64,000 bases of DNA from Amycolatopsis pretoriensis (GTDB lineage Bacteria > Actinomycetota > Actinomycetes > Mycobacteriales > Pseudonocardiaceae). Each line of letters begins with the position of its first letter. The first letter of the stretch is position 1. Below, in pieces: positions 55,000 to 62,667 of this stretch. The notes under the pieces were generated by a model. The model made no database searches, was not told where the DNA came from, and was given only the letters and a program-made list of their open reading frames with translations. Made by a program: the position numbers and the translations under genes. The DNA is taken from assembly GCF_900107925.1 (NCBI RefSeq), contig NZ_FNUJ01000011.1, positions 62,001 to 126,000 of the forward strand. The letters are read 5' to 3'.

Positions 55000-56469
55000 A
55001 TGGCGGAGCAGGAGACGACCCGCGCCGGGACGTCCACACTGGACCGGTTCTTCAAGATCACCGAACGGGGCTCGACCGTGCCGCGCGAACTGCGCGGCGG
55101 CCTGGTCACCTTCGTCACGATGGCCTACATCGTGGTGCTGAACCCGCTGATCATCGGCAGTTTCTCGGCCGACGACGTAGGCGCGCACAAGGACCTCCTC
55201 GGCGGCATCCTGCCGGTGTCGAACGTCGCCGCGGTCACCGCGCTCGTCGCCGGCGTCATGACCATCCTGATGGGCCTGGTCGCGAACTACCCGTTCGCCA
55301 TCGCGACCGGCCTGGGCATCAACAGCCTGGTCGCGGTCACCATCGCCCCGCAGATGACCTGGCCCGAGGCGATGGGCCTGGTCGTCATCGAGGGCGTGAT
55401 CATCGTCCTGCTCGTGCTCACCGGGTTCCGCACCGCGGTGTTCCGGGCCGTGCCGCCCGCGCTCAAGTCCGCGATCGCCGTCGGCATCGGCGTGTTCATC
55501 TGCCTGATCGGCCTGGTCGACGCCGGGTTCGTGCGGCGGCTGCCGGACGACGCGCACACGACCGTCCCGGTGGGCCTGGGCATCAACGGCTCGATCGCGT
55601 CCTGGCCGACCGCCGTGTTCGTCGTCGGCCTGCTGATCACCGGCGTCCTCGTCGTGCGCAAGGTCAAGGGCGCGATCCTGATCGGCGTGCTGTCTTCGAC
55701 GGTGCTCGCGATCGTCGTGGAGGCGATCGTCAAGGCCGGGCCGTCGCAGGGCACGAACCCGAAGGGCTGGAACCTCGGCTACCCGGCGCTGCCGGACCAG
55801 GTCGTCGGCCTGCCGAACCTCTCCCTGGTCGGCGACGTCTCGTTCGGCGCCTGGACGCGGCTGCCGATCATCACCGTCGTCCTGCTGGTGTTCACGCTGG
55901 TGCTCGCCGACTTCTTCGACGCGATGGGCACGATGACCGGCCTCGCCAAGGAGGCCGACCTGCTGCCCAAGGACGGCCAGCTGCCCAACGTCGGCAAGGC
56001 GCTGTTCGTCGAGGGCCTCGCGGGCGCGGCCGGCGGTTTCGGCTCGGCCAGCTCGAACACGGTGTTCGTCGAGTCGGCGTCGGGCATCGCCGAGGGCGCG
56101 CGGACGGGCCTGGCGAACGTCGTCACCGGTCTGCTGTTCATCGCCGCGATGTTCCTGACGCCGCTCTACCAGGTCGTGCCGGTCGAGGCGGCCGCGCCGG
56201 CGCTGGTCGTGGTCGGCGCGATGCTGATGGCGCAAGTGCGCGACATCGACTTCACCGACTACTCGATCGCGCTGCCGGCGTTCCTGACCATCGTCGTCAT
56301 GCCGTTCACGTACTCGATCGCCAACGGCATCGGCGCCGGCTTCGTCAGCTACGCCGTCATCCGCGCGGCGACCGGCAAGGCGCGCCAGGTCCACCCGCTG
56401 ATGTGGGTGATCGCGCTGGCGTTCGTGGCGTACTTCGCGGTCGGGCCGCTGCAGGCGGCGTTCAAGTGA
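55000..56469 (+). CDS. NCS2-family purine permease (adenine/guanine/hypoxanthine)
   Basis: 489-residue membrane protein of the AzgA-like branch of NCS2. Features FFKITERGSTVPRELRGGLVTFVTMAYI, NYPFAIATGLGINSLVAV, ADFFDAMGTMTGLAKEADLL, and GFGSASSNTVFVESASGIAEGARTGLA, which line the substrate site. About 12-14 helices. ATG 55000; ATG 54988 is an alternative. Imports purine bases by proton symport. Confidence 0.92.
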   Translation: MAEQETTRAGTSTLDRFFKITERGSTVPRELRGGLVTFVTMAYIVVLNPLIIGSFSADDVGAHKDLLGGILPVSNVAAVTALVAGVMTILMGLVANYPFAIATGLGINSLVAVTIAPQMTWPEAMGLVVIEGVIIVLLVLTGFRTAVFRAVPPALKSAIAVGIGVFICLIGLVDAGFVRRLPDDAHTTVPVGLGINGSIASWPTAVFVVGLLITGVLVVRKVKGAILIGVLSSTVLAIVVEAIVKAGPSQGTNPKGWNLGYPALPDQVVGLPNLSLVGDVSFGAWTRLPIITVVLLVFTLVLADFFDAMGTMTGLAKEADLLPKDGQLPNVGKALFVEGLAGAAGGFGSASSNTVFVESASGIAEGARTGLANVVTGLLFIAAMFLTPLYQVVPVEAAAPALVVVGAMLMAQVRDIDFTDYSIALPAFLTIVVMPFTYSIANGIGAGFVSYAVIRAATGKARQVHPLMWVIALAFVAYFAVGPLQAAFK

Positions 56470-57045
56470 TCAGCCCGCGCCGCTGACCTCGAGAGCATCG
56501 GCCAGGACGTTCAGGTGGCCGAGGAACTCCGGCTGGGGAGCCTCGTAGCGGATGGTGATCAGCACGTCGCCGACACCGACGCCGACGAGGTTCACCTGCC
56601 GGAGCACGCCGTCGCGGACGTAGGAGTAGTCCCATTCGGCGGCTTCGTCGTAGGCGACATCGGCGTGCTTCGCGACGGTGCCGCCGTACGGGCTCGCCTT
56701 CGCGATGGCCTGCAGGCCGCCGAGCGCATCCTCCTGCGTGATCGGCACGCGGTCGGTCTCCAGGACCAGCTCGCCGCTGCGGTAGGTCGCGCGGTCCTTG
56801 TCGTGCGTGACGGCCCAGCCGGTCGGGACCGGGATCTCGAAGTCGAAGCCGCCGCTCTCGCTGCCGGGCTCGGCGGGGAAGTCGTAGATCTCCTTGGTCG
56901 CCTGGTACGGCAGCGTCGTGGTCGTCGGCGTGGGCGGCGGCGGTGGTGCGGCCGCCGGTGCCTCTTCGCCGCCCCAGATCAGCGCCGCCACGATCGCCAG
57001 GACCGCCGCGCCCACCACGGCCGAGCCCGCCAGCTTCTTGTTCAT
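56470..57045 (-). CDS. Membrane-anchored or secreted protein of unknown function
   Basis: 191 residues. N-terminal anchor KKLAGSAVVGAAVLAIVAALIWGG, a Pro/Thr linker, then a folded domain (FDFEIPVPTGWAVTHDKDRATYRSGELVLETDRVP, EWDYSYVRDGVLRQVNLVGVG, HLNVLADALEV) resembling lipoprotein LpqN-like extracellular domains in layout. No lipobox Cys. ATG at 57045. Converges on the NCS2 gene. Confidence 0.7.
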   Translation of the reverse strand: MNKKLAGSAVVGAAVLAIVAALIWGGEEAPAAAPPPPPTPTTTTLPYQATKEIYDFPAEPGSESGGFDFEIPVPTGWAVTHDKDRATYRSGELVLETDRVPITQEDALGGLQAIAKASPYGGTVAKHADVAYDEAAEWDYSYVRDGVLRQVNLVGVGVGDVLITIRYEAPQPEFLGHLNVLADALEVSGAG

Positions 57046-57133
57046 CCGACCCCCAGGTCTCGTCCTGAGGAGGACGCACGGGGTTCGCGGGGGTTGCGGT
57101 GGAGATCACCCGTTCGCCCGAAGTTTCGTAAGG

Positions 57134-57139
57134 TATGCT
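57134..57139 (+). promoter_or_regulatory. Leaderless -10 element of marR
   Basis: TATGCT lies exactly six bases before the ATG at 57146, the spacing that puts the transcription start at the start codon. Confidence 0.5.
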
Positions 57140-57145
57140 AACTAT

Positions 57146-57577
57146 ATGTCCGGCGACACGCACGAACGCTCCTTGGCGAGCCGTCTGCGTCTCGCGGTGG
57201 TCCGGCTCAACCGCCGGCTGCGGGCACAGCGCGTCGGGGACGACCTCACGCTGACTCAGGTCGCCGCGCTGTCCACCTTGCACAAGTGCGGTGCGCTGAC
57301 CCCGGGTCAGCTCGCCGCGAAGGAAGGCGTCCAGCCGCCCTCGATGACGAGGGTGATCGCCGCGCTCGAAGAGATGAAGTTCGTCGAGCGGCGCCCGCAC
57401 CCGACCGATGGTCGGCAGGCCATCGTCGAGCTGTCCGAAAGCGGGCTGGCCTACGTGCAGAAGGCCATCTCCGTGCGGGAGGCGTGGCTGGACCGGCAGT
57501 TGGCGGAACTCGGCGACGAAGAGCGCGAAGTGCTCTCGAAAGCCGCCGAAATCATAGACAGGATGGCGGGGAACTAA
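57146..57577 (+). CDS. MarR-family regulator (Rv0880-like)
   Basis: 143-residue MarR protein: LTPGQLAAKEGVQPPSMTRVIAALEEM (HTH) and ERRPHPTDGRQAIVELSESG (wing). ATG at 57146 probably starts a leaderless mRNA. The MFS exporter begins five bases after its stop, so it likely regulates efflux. Same neighbourhood as Rv0880 in M. tuberculosis. Confidence 0.88.
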   Translation: MSGDTHERSLASRLRLAVVRLNRRLRAQRVGDDLTLTQVAALSTLHKCGALTPGQLAAKEGVQPPSMTRVIAALEEMKFVERRPHPTDGRQAIVELSESGLAYVQKAISVREAWLDRQLAELGDEEREVLSKAAEIIDRMAGN

Positions 57578-57582
57578 CCACG

Positions 57583-58947
57583 GTGACGGCCACGGGTAGC
57601 GAAACGAAGCGTTCGATCGAGACCACTGCTACCCGGGACACGGCACCACCGCCGTCCGCTTCGCCACCATCCCCTTCGAAGCGCGGCAGCATGTTCGCCT
57701 CGCTGCGCGTCCGCAACTACCGGCTGTTCTTCACCGGCCAGGTCATCTCGAACATCGGCACCTGGATGCAGCGCATCGCCCAGGACTGGCTGGTGTTCAC
57801 CCTCAGCGGCAACAACCCGATCGCCCTCGGCATCGCCGTCGCGCTGCAGTTCGCGCCGACGCTGTTCCTCTCGCTGTGGGCCGGCGTCCTCGCCGACCGC
57901 GTCGACAAGCGGCGGCTGCTCACCTGGATCCAGGCGGCGGCGTGTTCGCAGGCCGTGGTGCTCGGCGTCCTCGACATCACCGGGCTCGTGGCGCTGTGGC
58001 AGGTCTACGTCCTATGCTTCACGCTCGGCATCACGGCGTCGCTCGAAGTGCCGACGCGGCAGTCGTTCGTCGCCGAAATGGTCGGCCGGGACCAGATCGC
58101 GAACGCGGTCGCGCTGAACTCGTCGATCTTCAACATGGCGCGGATCGTCGGCCCGGCGATCGCCGGGTTCGCGATCACGTGGATCGGCACCGGCTGGCTG
58201 TTCATCGCGAACGCGCTCAGCACGGTCGCGGTGATCACCGGGCTCATCCTGATGAACCCGGACAAGCTCTTCCGCGTCGCGGCGGTGCCGCGCGAGAAGG
58301 GCCAGCTCGCCGAAGGCCTCCGCTACGTCCGGCGGCGCTCGGACCTGATGACGGTCATGGTGCTGGTCCTGTTCGTCAGCACGTTCGGCATCACCTACTT
58401 CAGCTCCCTCCCGATCGTGGCGGCGAACGTCTTCCACACCGCGGCCGACGGCTACGGCTTGCTGTCGACGCTGGTCGCGGTCGGCACGTTCACGGGCGCG
58501 ATCATGTCGGCCCGCCGCGGCACGAAGGGCCGGCCGCGGGTGCGGCTGATGCTCGTGTCCGCGTTCTTCCTGGGCGTGTTCGAGCTGATCACGGCGTTCA
58601 TGCCGACGTACCTGACGTTCGGCCTCGGCCTGATCCCGCTCGGCTTCGCCACGATGACGTTCCTCAACACGGCGAACGCGCTGGTGCAGACGTCGGTCAG
58701 CCCGGAGATGCGCGGCCGCGTGATGGGGCTGTACGTGCTGGTGCTCATCGGTGGCAACCCGATCGGCGGGCCGATGGTGGGGTGGATGGCTCAGGCGTTC
58801 GGCGGGCGGTCTCCGTTCTACATCGGTGGGGCGGTTTCGGCTTTGGCCGCGGTTGTCTGTGCGGTGGTGTTGATCCGTCGGGGTGGGGTTTCCTGGCCGG
58901 TTCAGCGGGGGTTCGGGCTGCGGATTCTGAAGCGGGCCAAGGTCTAG
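57583..58947 (+). CDS. MFS exporter (EntS/TetA-type DHA3)
   Basis: 454 residues, 12 predicted helices. Begins with a 35-residue Ser/Thr/Pro leader, then SLRVRNYRLFFTGQVISNIGTWMQRIAQDWLVF, typical of DHA3 drug/siderophore exporters, with loop motif ADRVDKRRLL and EVPTRQSFVAEMVGRDQIANAVALNS. GTG at 57583. Co-transcribed with the upstream MarR gene. An iron box lies 500 bp downstream, but nothing links the exporter to iron directly. Confidence 0.88.
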   Translation: MTATGSETKRSIETTATRDTAPPPSASPPSPSKRGSMFASLRVRNYRLFFTGQVISNIGTWMQRIAQDWLVFTLSGNNPIALGIAVALQFAPTLFLSLWAGVLADRVDKRRLLTWIQAAACSQAVVLGVLDITGLVALWQVYVLCFTLGITASLEVPTRQSFVAEMVGRDQIANAVALNSSIFNMARIVGPAIAGFAITWIGTGWLFIANALSTVAVITGLILMNPDKLFRVAAVPREKGQLAEGLRYVRRRSDLMTVMVLVLFVSTFGITYFSSLPIVAANVFHTAADGYGLLSTLVAVGTFTGAIMSARRGTKGRPRVRLMLVSAFFLGVFELITAFMPTYLTFGLGLIPLGFATMTFLNTANALVQTSVSPEMRGRVMGLYVLVLIGGNPIGGPMVGWMAQAFGGRSPFYIGGAVSALAAVVCAVVLIRRGGVSWPVQRGFGLRILKRAKV

Positions 58948-59341
58948 CGGCCCAGTAGCGGTGGCACCACCTTCCCGGCCAGCTCACGGATCCCCGGCAA
59001 AGTGCGGTCCAGGTCGAACAGCCAGACGGTGAGGGTCTGCGAGGAACCGTCGACGAGCTGGACTTCGACGACCCCGCCCGGCTCGCTGACGTCCGCCGGC
59101 CGGCCGGCGGAGCTGTCGCCGAAAACGGAGTCGTGAACGGCAGCGCCGCGGCCATCTCCCCGGTCGGCATCGGGACCGGGCGGAGCACCTCGCCGTCCGC
59201 GGACGGCCACGGCGACGGCAGTGCCCTCGGTGGATTTGGTGAGTCGCGGGACGACCACCAGGCCAGCCCGGCCGCCAGCACGAGGACCGCCGTCAACGAG
59301 ACGGCGATCAGCACGGTGCGGTCCTTCCGCATCCCCCTCAT
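58944..59341 (-). pseudogene. Frameshifted exported/membrane protein
   Basis: The N-terminal half reads MRGMRKDRTVLIAVSLTAVL with one membrane helix and a Pro-rich linker, to about ALPFTTPF. The C-terminal half (DVSEPGGVVEVQLVDGSSQT, then LTVWLFDLDRTLPGIRELAGKVVPPLL) is in a different frame, shifted near 59105-59140. Both halves look like real protein, so the gene is broken by a one-base shift or the sequence has an error there. Family unknown; likely a small membrane-anchored extracellular domain. Confidence 0.6.
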
Positions 59342-59374
59342 GTTCACGGCGTAACCGTATCGGCACGCACCGAC

Positions 59375-59450
59375 AAAAAATGGGCCTCCAGGACCCCGGT
59401 GTCACTCGAACGAGTGAGATCCGAGTCTCCCTGAATGACCCCTTGCCGAG
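59375..59450 (-). ncRNA. Candidate iron-regulated small RNA
   Basis: Downstream (minus strand) of the iron box at 59457-59475 there is a perfect hairpin TCACTCG-TT-CGAGTGA (59402-59417), then a short G/C stem (59382-59396) followed by six T's (59380-59375). A U6 tract after a stem is rare in this genome and looks like an intrinsic terminator. No protein is encoded. Could be a MrsI-like iron-starvation RNA. The terminator stem is only about 5 bp, and the direction of transcription from the symmetric iron box is uncertain. Confidence 0.32.
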
Positions 59451-59456
59451 AAAGAT

Positions 59457-59475
59457 GAGGTTAGGCTAACCTCAT
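59457..59475. promoter_or_regulatory. IdeR/DtxR-type iron box
   Basis: TGAGGTTAGGCTAACCTCA is a perfect palindrome around a central G and matches the TTAGGTTAGSCTAACCTAA consensus at all but the outer bases. On the plus strand it overlaps a -10-like TAACCT with TTGCCG 18 bases upstream. No obvious iron gene starts next to it on either strand; see the small RNA candidate. Confidence 0.8.
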
Positions 59476-59523
59476 ACATGTCCGCTTCGTGGTGGGAGCG
59501 GCAGTCAGTTCGGGAACGGACGG

Positions 59524-59555
59524 AGCCCCGGCCCTGGGAACCCCAGGCCGGGGCT
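59524..59555. terminator. Terminator of the acetyltransferase gene
   Basis: AGCCCCGGCC (59524-59533) and GGCCGGGGCT (59546-59555) form a 10-bp stem ten bases after the nat stop; it may also stop plus-strand transcripts from the iron box. Confidence 0.65.
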
Positions 59556-59564
59556 TCGTTCACT

Positions 59565-60371
59565 TCACGGCAGTGTCGGGCTGAGTTCGCCTCTCGTCAA
59601 GGGACTCTCACCCGGTGGCGTGGGCAGCCGGCTCAGCGCGATGCCGAAGTAGACCCGGTAGGCCAGCCGGATCGCCGCTTCGGACTCCAGGACCACCTCG
59701 TGCCGGACGCCGTCGACCGTCTCGATCAGCCGGTCGCCCGAGAGCGTCACGCGGCCCTGGGACGTCGGGCGCGAACACGTCAGCGACTTCGTGAAGTGCG
59801 ACGACGGGGAAGTCGCCTGCCACCACGCCATCGGGACGAAGTCCGACAGCGGTCGTGGACGACGTTCCAGGCGGTACTGCGGCTTGCCGTCCAGCAGCAC
59901 GTCGACGTCGCCGTGGGGCGCGTCCAGCAGGAGGAACTCGCCGTCCGGATCGGACTGCGCGTCCACACCGGACAGGCGCAGCGGGTGACGGGAGAAACGG
60001 CCGAAGCCGACGTCGACCAGCCAGTCTTCCTCGTCCAGGGACACGACGATCGCCGCGTGGTCCAGGGGCGGGCCGAGCGTGCCGTCCGGGCGGAACACCT
60101 GGGCCGCGTGCAGCGCCGCGTCGTACCCCAAGGAGCGCAGCAGTGCCGCGAAGAGGCCGTTGAGCTCGTAGCAGAACCCACCCCGGCGGCGGCGCACGAT
60201 CTTGCCGAACAACGCGTCTTCGGTCAGCTCGACCGGCTCGCCCAGGTGGATGCTCAGGTTCTCGAACGGCACCGCGGCCAGGTGCCGTTCCTGCAGGTGG
60301 CGCAGCGTCGCGAGGTCGGGCGCCGCCGGCCACGCGACGCCGAGGCGGTCCAGATACGCGTCGACGTCCAT
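59565..60371 (-). CDS. nat: Arylamine N-acetyltransferase
   Basis: 268-residue NAT enzyme that transfers acetyl groups from CoA to arylamines and hydrazines. The Cys-His-Asp triad is at Cys67 (RRGGFCYELNG), His105 (LDHAAIVV) and Asp120 (LVDVGFGR). Start FENLSIHLGEPVEL is typical. ATG at 60371; the frame extends to 60398. Monocistronic with its own terminator. In other actinobacteria NAT-like proteins also close macrolactams, but no such cluster is here. Confidence 0.9.
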   Translation of the reverse strand: MDVDAYLDRLGVAWPAAPDLATLRHLQERHLAAVPFENLSIHLGEPVELTEDALFGKIVRRRRGGFCYELNGLFAALLRSLGYDAALHAAQVFRPDGTLGPPLDHAAIVVSLDEEDWLVDVGFGRFSRHPLRLSGVDAQSDPDGEFLLLDAPHGDVDVLLDGKPQYRLERRPRPLSDFVPMAWWQATSPSSHFTKSLTCSRPTSQGRVTLSGDRLIETVDGVRHEVVLESEAAIRLAYRVYFGIALSRLPTPPGESPLTRGELSPTLP

Positions 60372-60431
60372 GGGACAACTCAAACACCTCGACCGCACTC
60401 GAGGTCAAGCGAATTCACTCAACGACGAAAA

Positions 60432-60461
60432 ACGGGGCCCTCCCGCGAAGGAGGACCCCGT
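60432..60461 (-). terminator. Terminator of sodA
   Basis: ACGGGGTCCTCC-TTCGCG-GGAGGGCCCCGT on the minus strand, with one mismatch, followed by TTTTT: a good intrinsic terminator 13 bases after the sodA stop. Confidence 0.8.
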
Positions 60462-60474
60462 CAGCGCGAAGAAC

Positions 60475-61098
60475 TCAGCCGAGCAGCAGGCCGTTGCCGC
60501 CCGCGACGGCGTTGTCGAACCGCTTGGAGATCTCGGCCCAGTTGAAGATGTTCCACAGGGCCTTGACGTAGTCCGGCTTCACGTTCTTGTAGTCCAGGTA
60601 GAACGCGTGCTCCCAGACGTCGACCAGCAGGATCGGCACGGTCGGCAGGATCAGGTTGTTGTGGTGGTCGCGCAGCTGCTGGGTGATCAGCGTCTTGCCG
60701 ATCGGGTCCCAGGAGAGCGCGCCCCAGCCGTTGCCCTGGATCGTGGTCGAGACGGCGGTGAACTGCGCCTTGAACTTGTCGAAGGAGCCGAACGCCTCGT
60801 CGATCGCCGCGGCCAGCTCGCCGGTCGGCTTGTCGCCACCTTCCGGCGACAGGATCTTCCACCACACGACGTGGTTGGCGTGGCCGGCCAGGTTGAAGGC
60901 CAGCGTGGTCTCCAGGCCGACGATCGAGCCGAAGTCGTTCGCTTCGCGAGCGGCTTCGAGCTTGTCCAGCGTGTCGTTCGCGCCCTTGACGTAGGTCGCG
61001 TGGTGCTTGCTGTGGTGCAGCTCGTTGATCTCGCCGGAGATGTGCGGCGCGAGGGCGCTGTAGTCGTAGTCGAGATCGGGGAGCTCGTAGCGGGCCAT
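60475..61098 (-). CDS. sodA: Superoxide dismutase, Fe/Mn type
   Basis: 207 residues. Metal ligands are His28 (ELHHSKHH), His76 ([10 protein letters not shown]) and the Asp/His of [11 protein letters not shown]; also the conserved [11 protein letters not shown]. No signal peptide. Whether it uses Fe or Mn cannot be told by eye. ATG at 61098 follows AAGGAGGGCC. Intrinsic terminator at 60432. Confidence 0.93.
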   Translation of the reverse strand: MARYELPDLDYDYSALAPHISGEINELHHSKHHATYVKGANDTLDKLEAAREANDFGSIVGLETTLAFNLAGHANHVVWWKILSPEGGDKPTGELAAAIDEAFGSFDKFKAQFTAVSTTIQGNGWGALSWDPIGKTLITQQLRDHHNNLILPTVPILLVDVWEHAFYLDYKNVKPDYVKALWNIFNWAEISKRFDNAVAGGNGLLLG

Positions 61099-61287
61099 TG
61101 GCCCTCCTTCTGTCTTCGACACAAGTTTCCGGTATCGAACCTAGTAGCACACGCCTCTCCGCGGCGAGCGGGGGCACGTGGCCGTCACCATCCGGGACGG
61201 CGGCTCTGCAAGTGGCGTACCCGAGGGTCCGGCACCCGAAACCGAGCCTGCTACCTGGACCTAACTAGAGGTCAACGAGCTGTGAGA

Positions 61288-61947
61288 TCAGGCACGGAAG
61301 TCTTCGAGGCGCGAAGCCAGCTCCTCGAAGACGGCGACGTTGCACTCGAACGCCACCAGCGTCTCGTCGATCACCCGTGCGCGCTCGGCCTCGTCCCAGG
61401 GCGCGTTGTCCAGCTTCGCGCGGTAGGCGTCCCGGAAACGCGGGGCGCTGCCGATCCCCTCGAAGTGGTAGAAGAGCGTGCCCGCTTCGGCGACGTCGTA
61501 CTGGCGCTCCAGCAGCCGCCGGATGGCCTGGCCGCCGGCGATGTCGCCGAGGTAGCGCGTGTAGTGGTGGGCGACGTACCCGCCGGCCCACGACGACGCC
61601 TCCTCGACCCGTGCGACGTATGCCTGGGTGGAAGCGAGCGGTGAGATCGTCGAGCGCCAGTCCGGGCCGACCAGGTGGGCCAGGTCGCGCTCCAGGTTCG
61701 GCAACCGCCGCAGCTCGTCGAAGACGAACTCGCCGCCGACCGCGTCGCCCGCCATGCGGTCGCTCGCCGCCTCGATGGCGCCGTAGACGAAGTAGTACTG
61801 GATCGCCAGCTGGGTGTAGCCCTCCTGCGTCAGCTCGCCGCCGAGCAGGGCCCGCATGTACGTCGAGTAGTTCGCCTTCTCGTGCACCTCGAGCGTCGAC
61901 GCGCGCAGGGTCGCCGAGAACGGGCGAGCGTCCGTGGTCACCGTCAT
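61288..61947 (-). CDS. hmuO: Heme oxygenase
   Basis: 219-residue biliverdin-producing heme oxygenase that frees iron from heme. Proximal His in EVHEKANYSTYMRALLGGELTQEGY; distal helix RYLGDIAGGQAIRRLL with the conserved Gly residues. ATG at 61947 follows GGGAGG. An IdeR-type iron box (62007-62025) in its promoter predicts derepression by iron starvation, and a second palindrome (61971-61987) near the probable transcription start suggests control by the upstream TetR. Confidence 0.92.
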   Translation of the reverse strand: MTVTTDARPFSATLRASTLEVHEKANYSTYMRALLGGELTQEGYTQLAIQYYFVYGAIEAASDRMAGDAVGGEFVFDELRRLPNLERDLAHLVGPDWRSTISPLASTQAYVARVEEASSWAGGYVAHHYTRYLGDIAGGQAIRRLLERQYDVAEAGTLFYHFEGIGSAPRFRDAYRAKLDNAPWDEAERARVIDETLVAFECNVAVFEELASRLEDFRA

Positions 61948-61970
61948 GGGGGCAGCCTCCCGGCGATCGA

Positions 61971-61987
61971 TCTGACACGCTGTCAGA
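61971..61987. promoter_or_regulatory. Palindrome TCTGACA-CGC-TGTCAGA before hmuO
   Basis: Perfect 7-bp arms, about 25 bases before the hmuO start and just after a -10-like TACGAT on the minus strand. TetR-type operator size. Confidence 0.6.
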
Positions 61988-62006
61988 AAGATCGTAGGGC
62001 ATATTT

Positions 62007-62025
62007 CCGGGTTAGGCTACCCTAA
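62007..62025. promoter_or_regulatory. IdeR/DtxR iron box for hmuO
   Basis: On the minus strand TTAGGGTAGCCTAACCCGG; right half CTACCCTAA and core GGTTAG fit the consensus with few mismatches. It overlaps the TAG stop codon of the upstream TetR gene, so hmuO has its own iron-sensitive promoter inside the operon. Confidence 0.7.
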
Positions 62026-62618
62026 ATCGTCGCGCCGACCGCCCGCAGCACGAACCGGACCGCGGCTTCGATCACCTCTTCCAGCTGCTCGGAGGGCCCG
62101 TCGACGAGCGTCCGGTTGCCCAGCGCCGCGGTGATCATCGGGATCAGGACGTCCGGGTCCTCGGCGGGCCAGCGCCCGAGGTCGACGCCGCCGGCCAGGA
62201 TCGCGCGCAGCCGGTCGGTGATCGGGTCGGCGTGCGCGCTGATCCGGCGGTAGGCCGCGGGGGCCAGCGCCGACGCGAGCGCCGTGCCCGGCGGCATGTG
62301 GTACTCGGCCAGCACGCGCAGCTGCAGCCGGACGAACGTCGCGAGCTGGCCGACCGGATCGGCTTGGGCTTCGACGGCTTCGGTCAGCCGCGTGACGTAC
62401 CGGGCGGCCTCGTCCTCGACGAAGGCGACCAGCAGGCTTTCCTTGTCGGGGAAGTGGTTGTAGAGCGCGGTCCGGCCCACTCCGGCCGCCGACGCGACGC
62501 CGGCGAGCGTGATCGCGTCGAAGCCGCGTTCGTACAGCTGGGCGCGCAGGACTTCGAAGACCCGCGTGCGGACTTCGCGCCGGTGCGCCTCCAGCGACTC
62601 ACCGAGAATCTTCGGCAT
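62022..62618 (-). CDS. TetR-family regulator upstream of hmuO
   Basis: 198-residue TetR: HTH at about 35-58 (AITLAGVASAAGVGRTALYNHFPDKESLL), then a helical ligand-binding domain with QLRVLAEYHMPPGTALASALAP. ATG at 62618, with a 28-bp perfect palindrome 18 bases upstream. Same strand and 74 bases before hmuO. May sense a heme- or redox-related ligand; unproven. Confidence 0.87.
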   Translation of the reverse strand: MPKILGESLEAHRREVRTRVFEVLRAQLYERGFDAITLAGVASAAGVGRTALYNHFPDKESLLVAFVEDEAARYVTRLTEAVEAQADPVGQLATFVRLQLRVLAEYHMPPGTALASALAPAAYRRISAHADPITDRLRAILAGGVDLGRWPAEDPDVLIPMITAALGNRTLVDGPSEQLEEVIEAAVRFVLRAVGATI

Positions 62619-62635
62619 CGACCCAGGCTAGCGGG

Positions 62636-62663
62636 AGCGTAGCTTTCACGTGAAAGCTACGCT
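62636..62663. promoter_or_regulatory. 28-bp perfect palindrome (TetR operator)
   Basis: AGCGTAGCTTTCAC followed immediately by its reverse complement: 14-bp arms with no spacer. It lies between the gshA stop (62668) and the TetR start (62618), where an autoregulator would bind; it could also act as a hairpin ending the gshA transcript, though no U tract follows. Confidence 0.75.
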
Positions 62664-62667
62664 GTTG

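Noticed and set aside
54949-56394. 481-codon minus-strand open frame opposite the NCS2 permease
   Set aside because: His/Asp/Arg-rich shadow of a membrane-protein gene.
59478-60545. Plus-strand open frame starting just after the iron box
   Set aside because: It reads through the nat terminator and then antisense to nat; composition is shadow-like. A short iron-regulated peptide cannot be excluded but is not supported.
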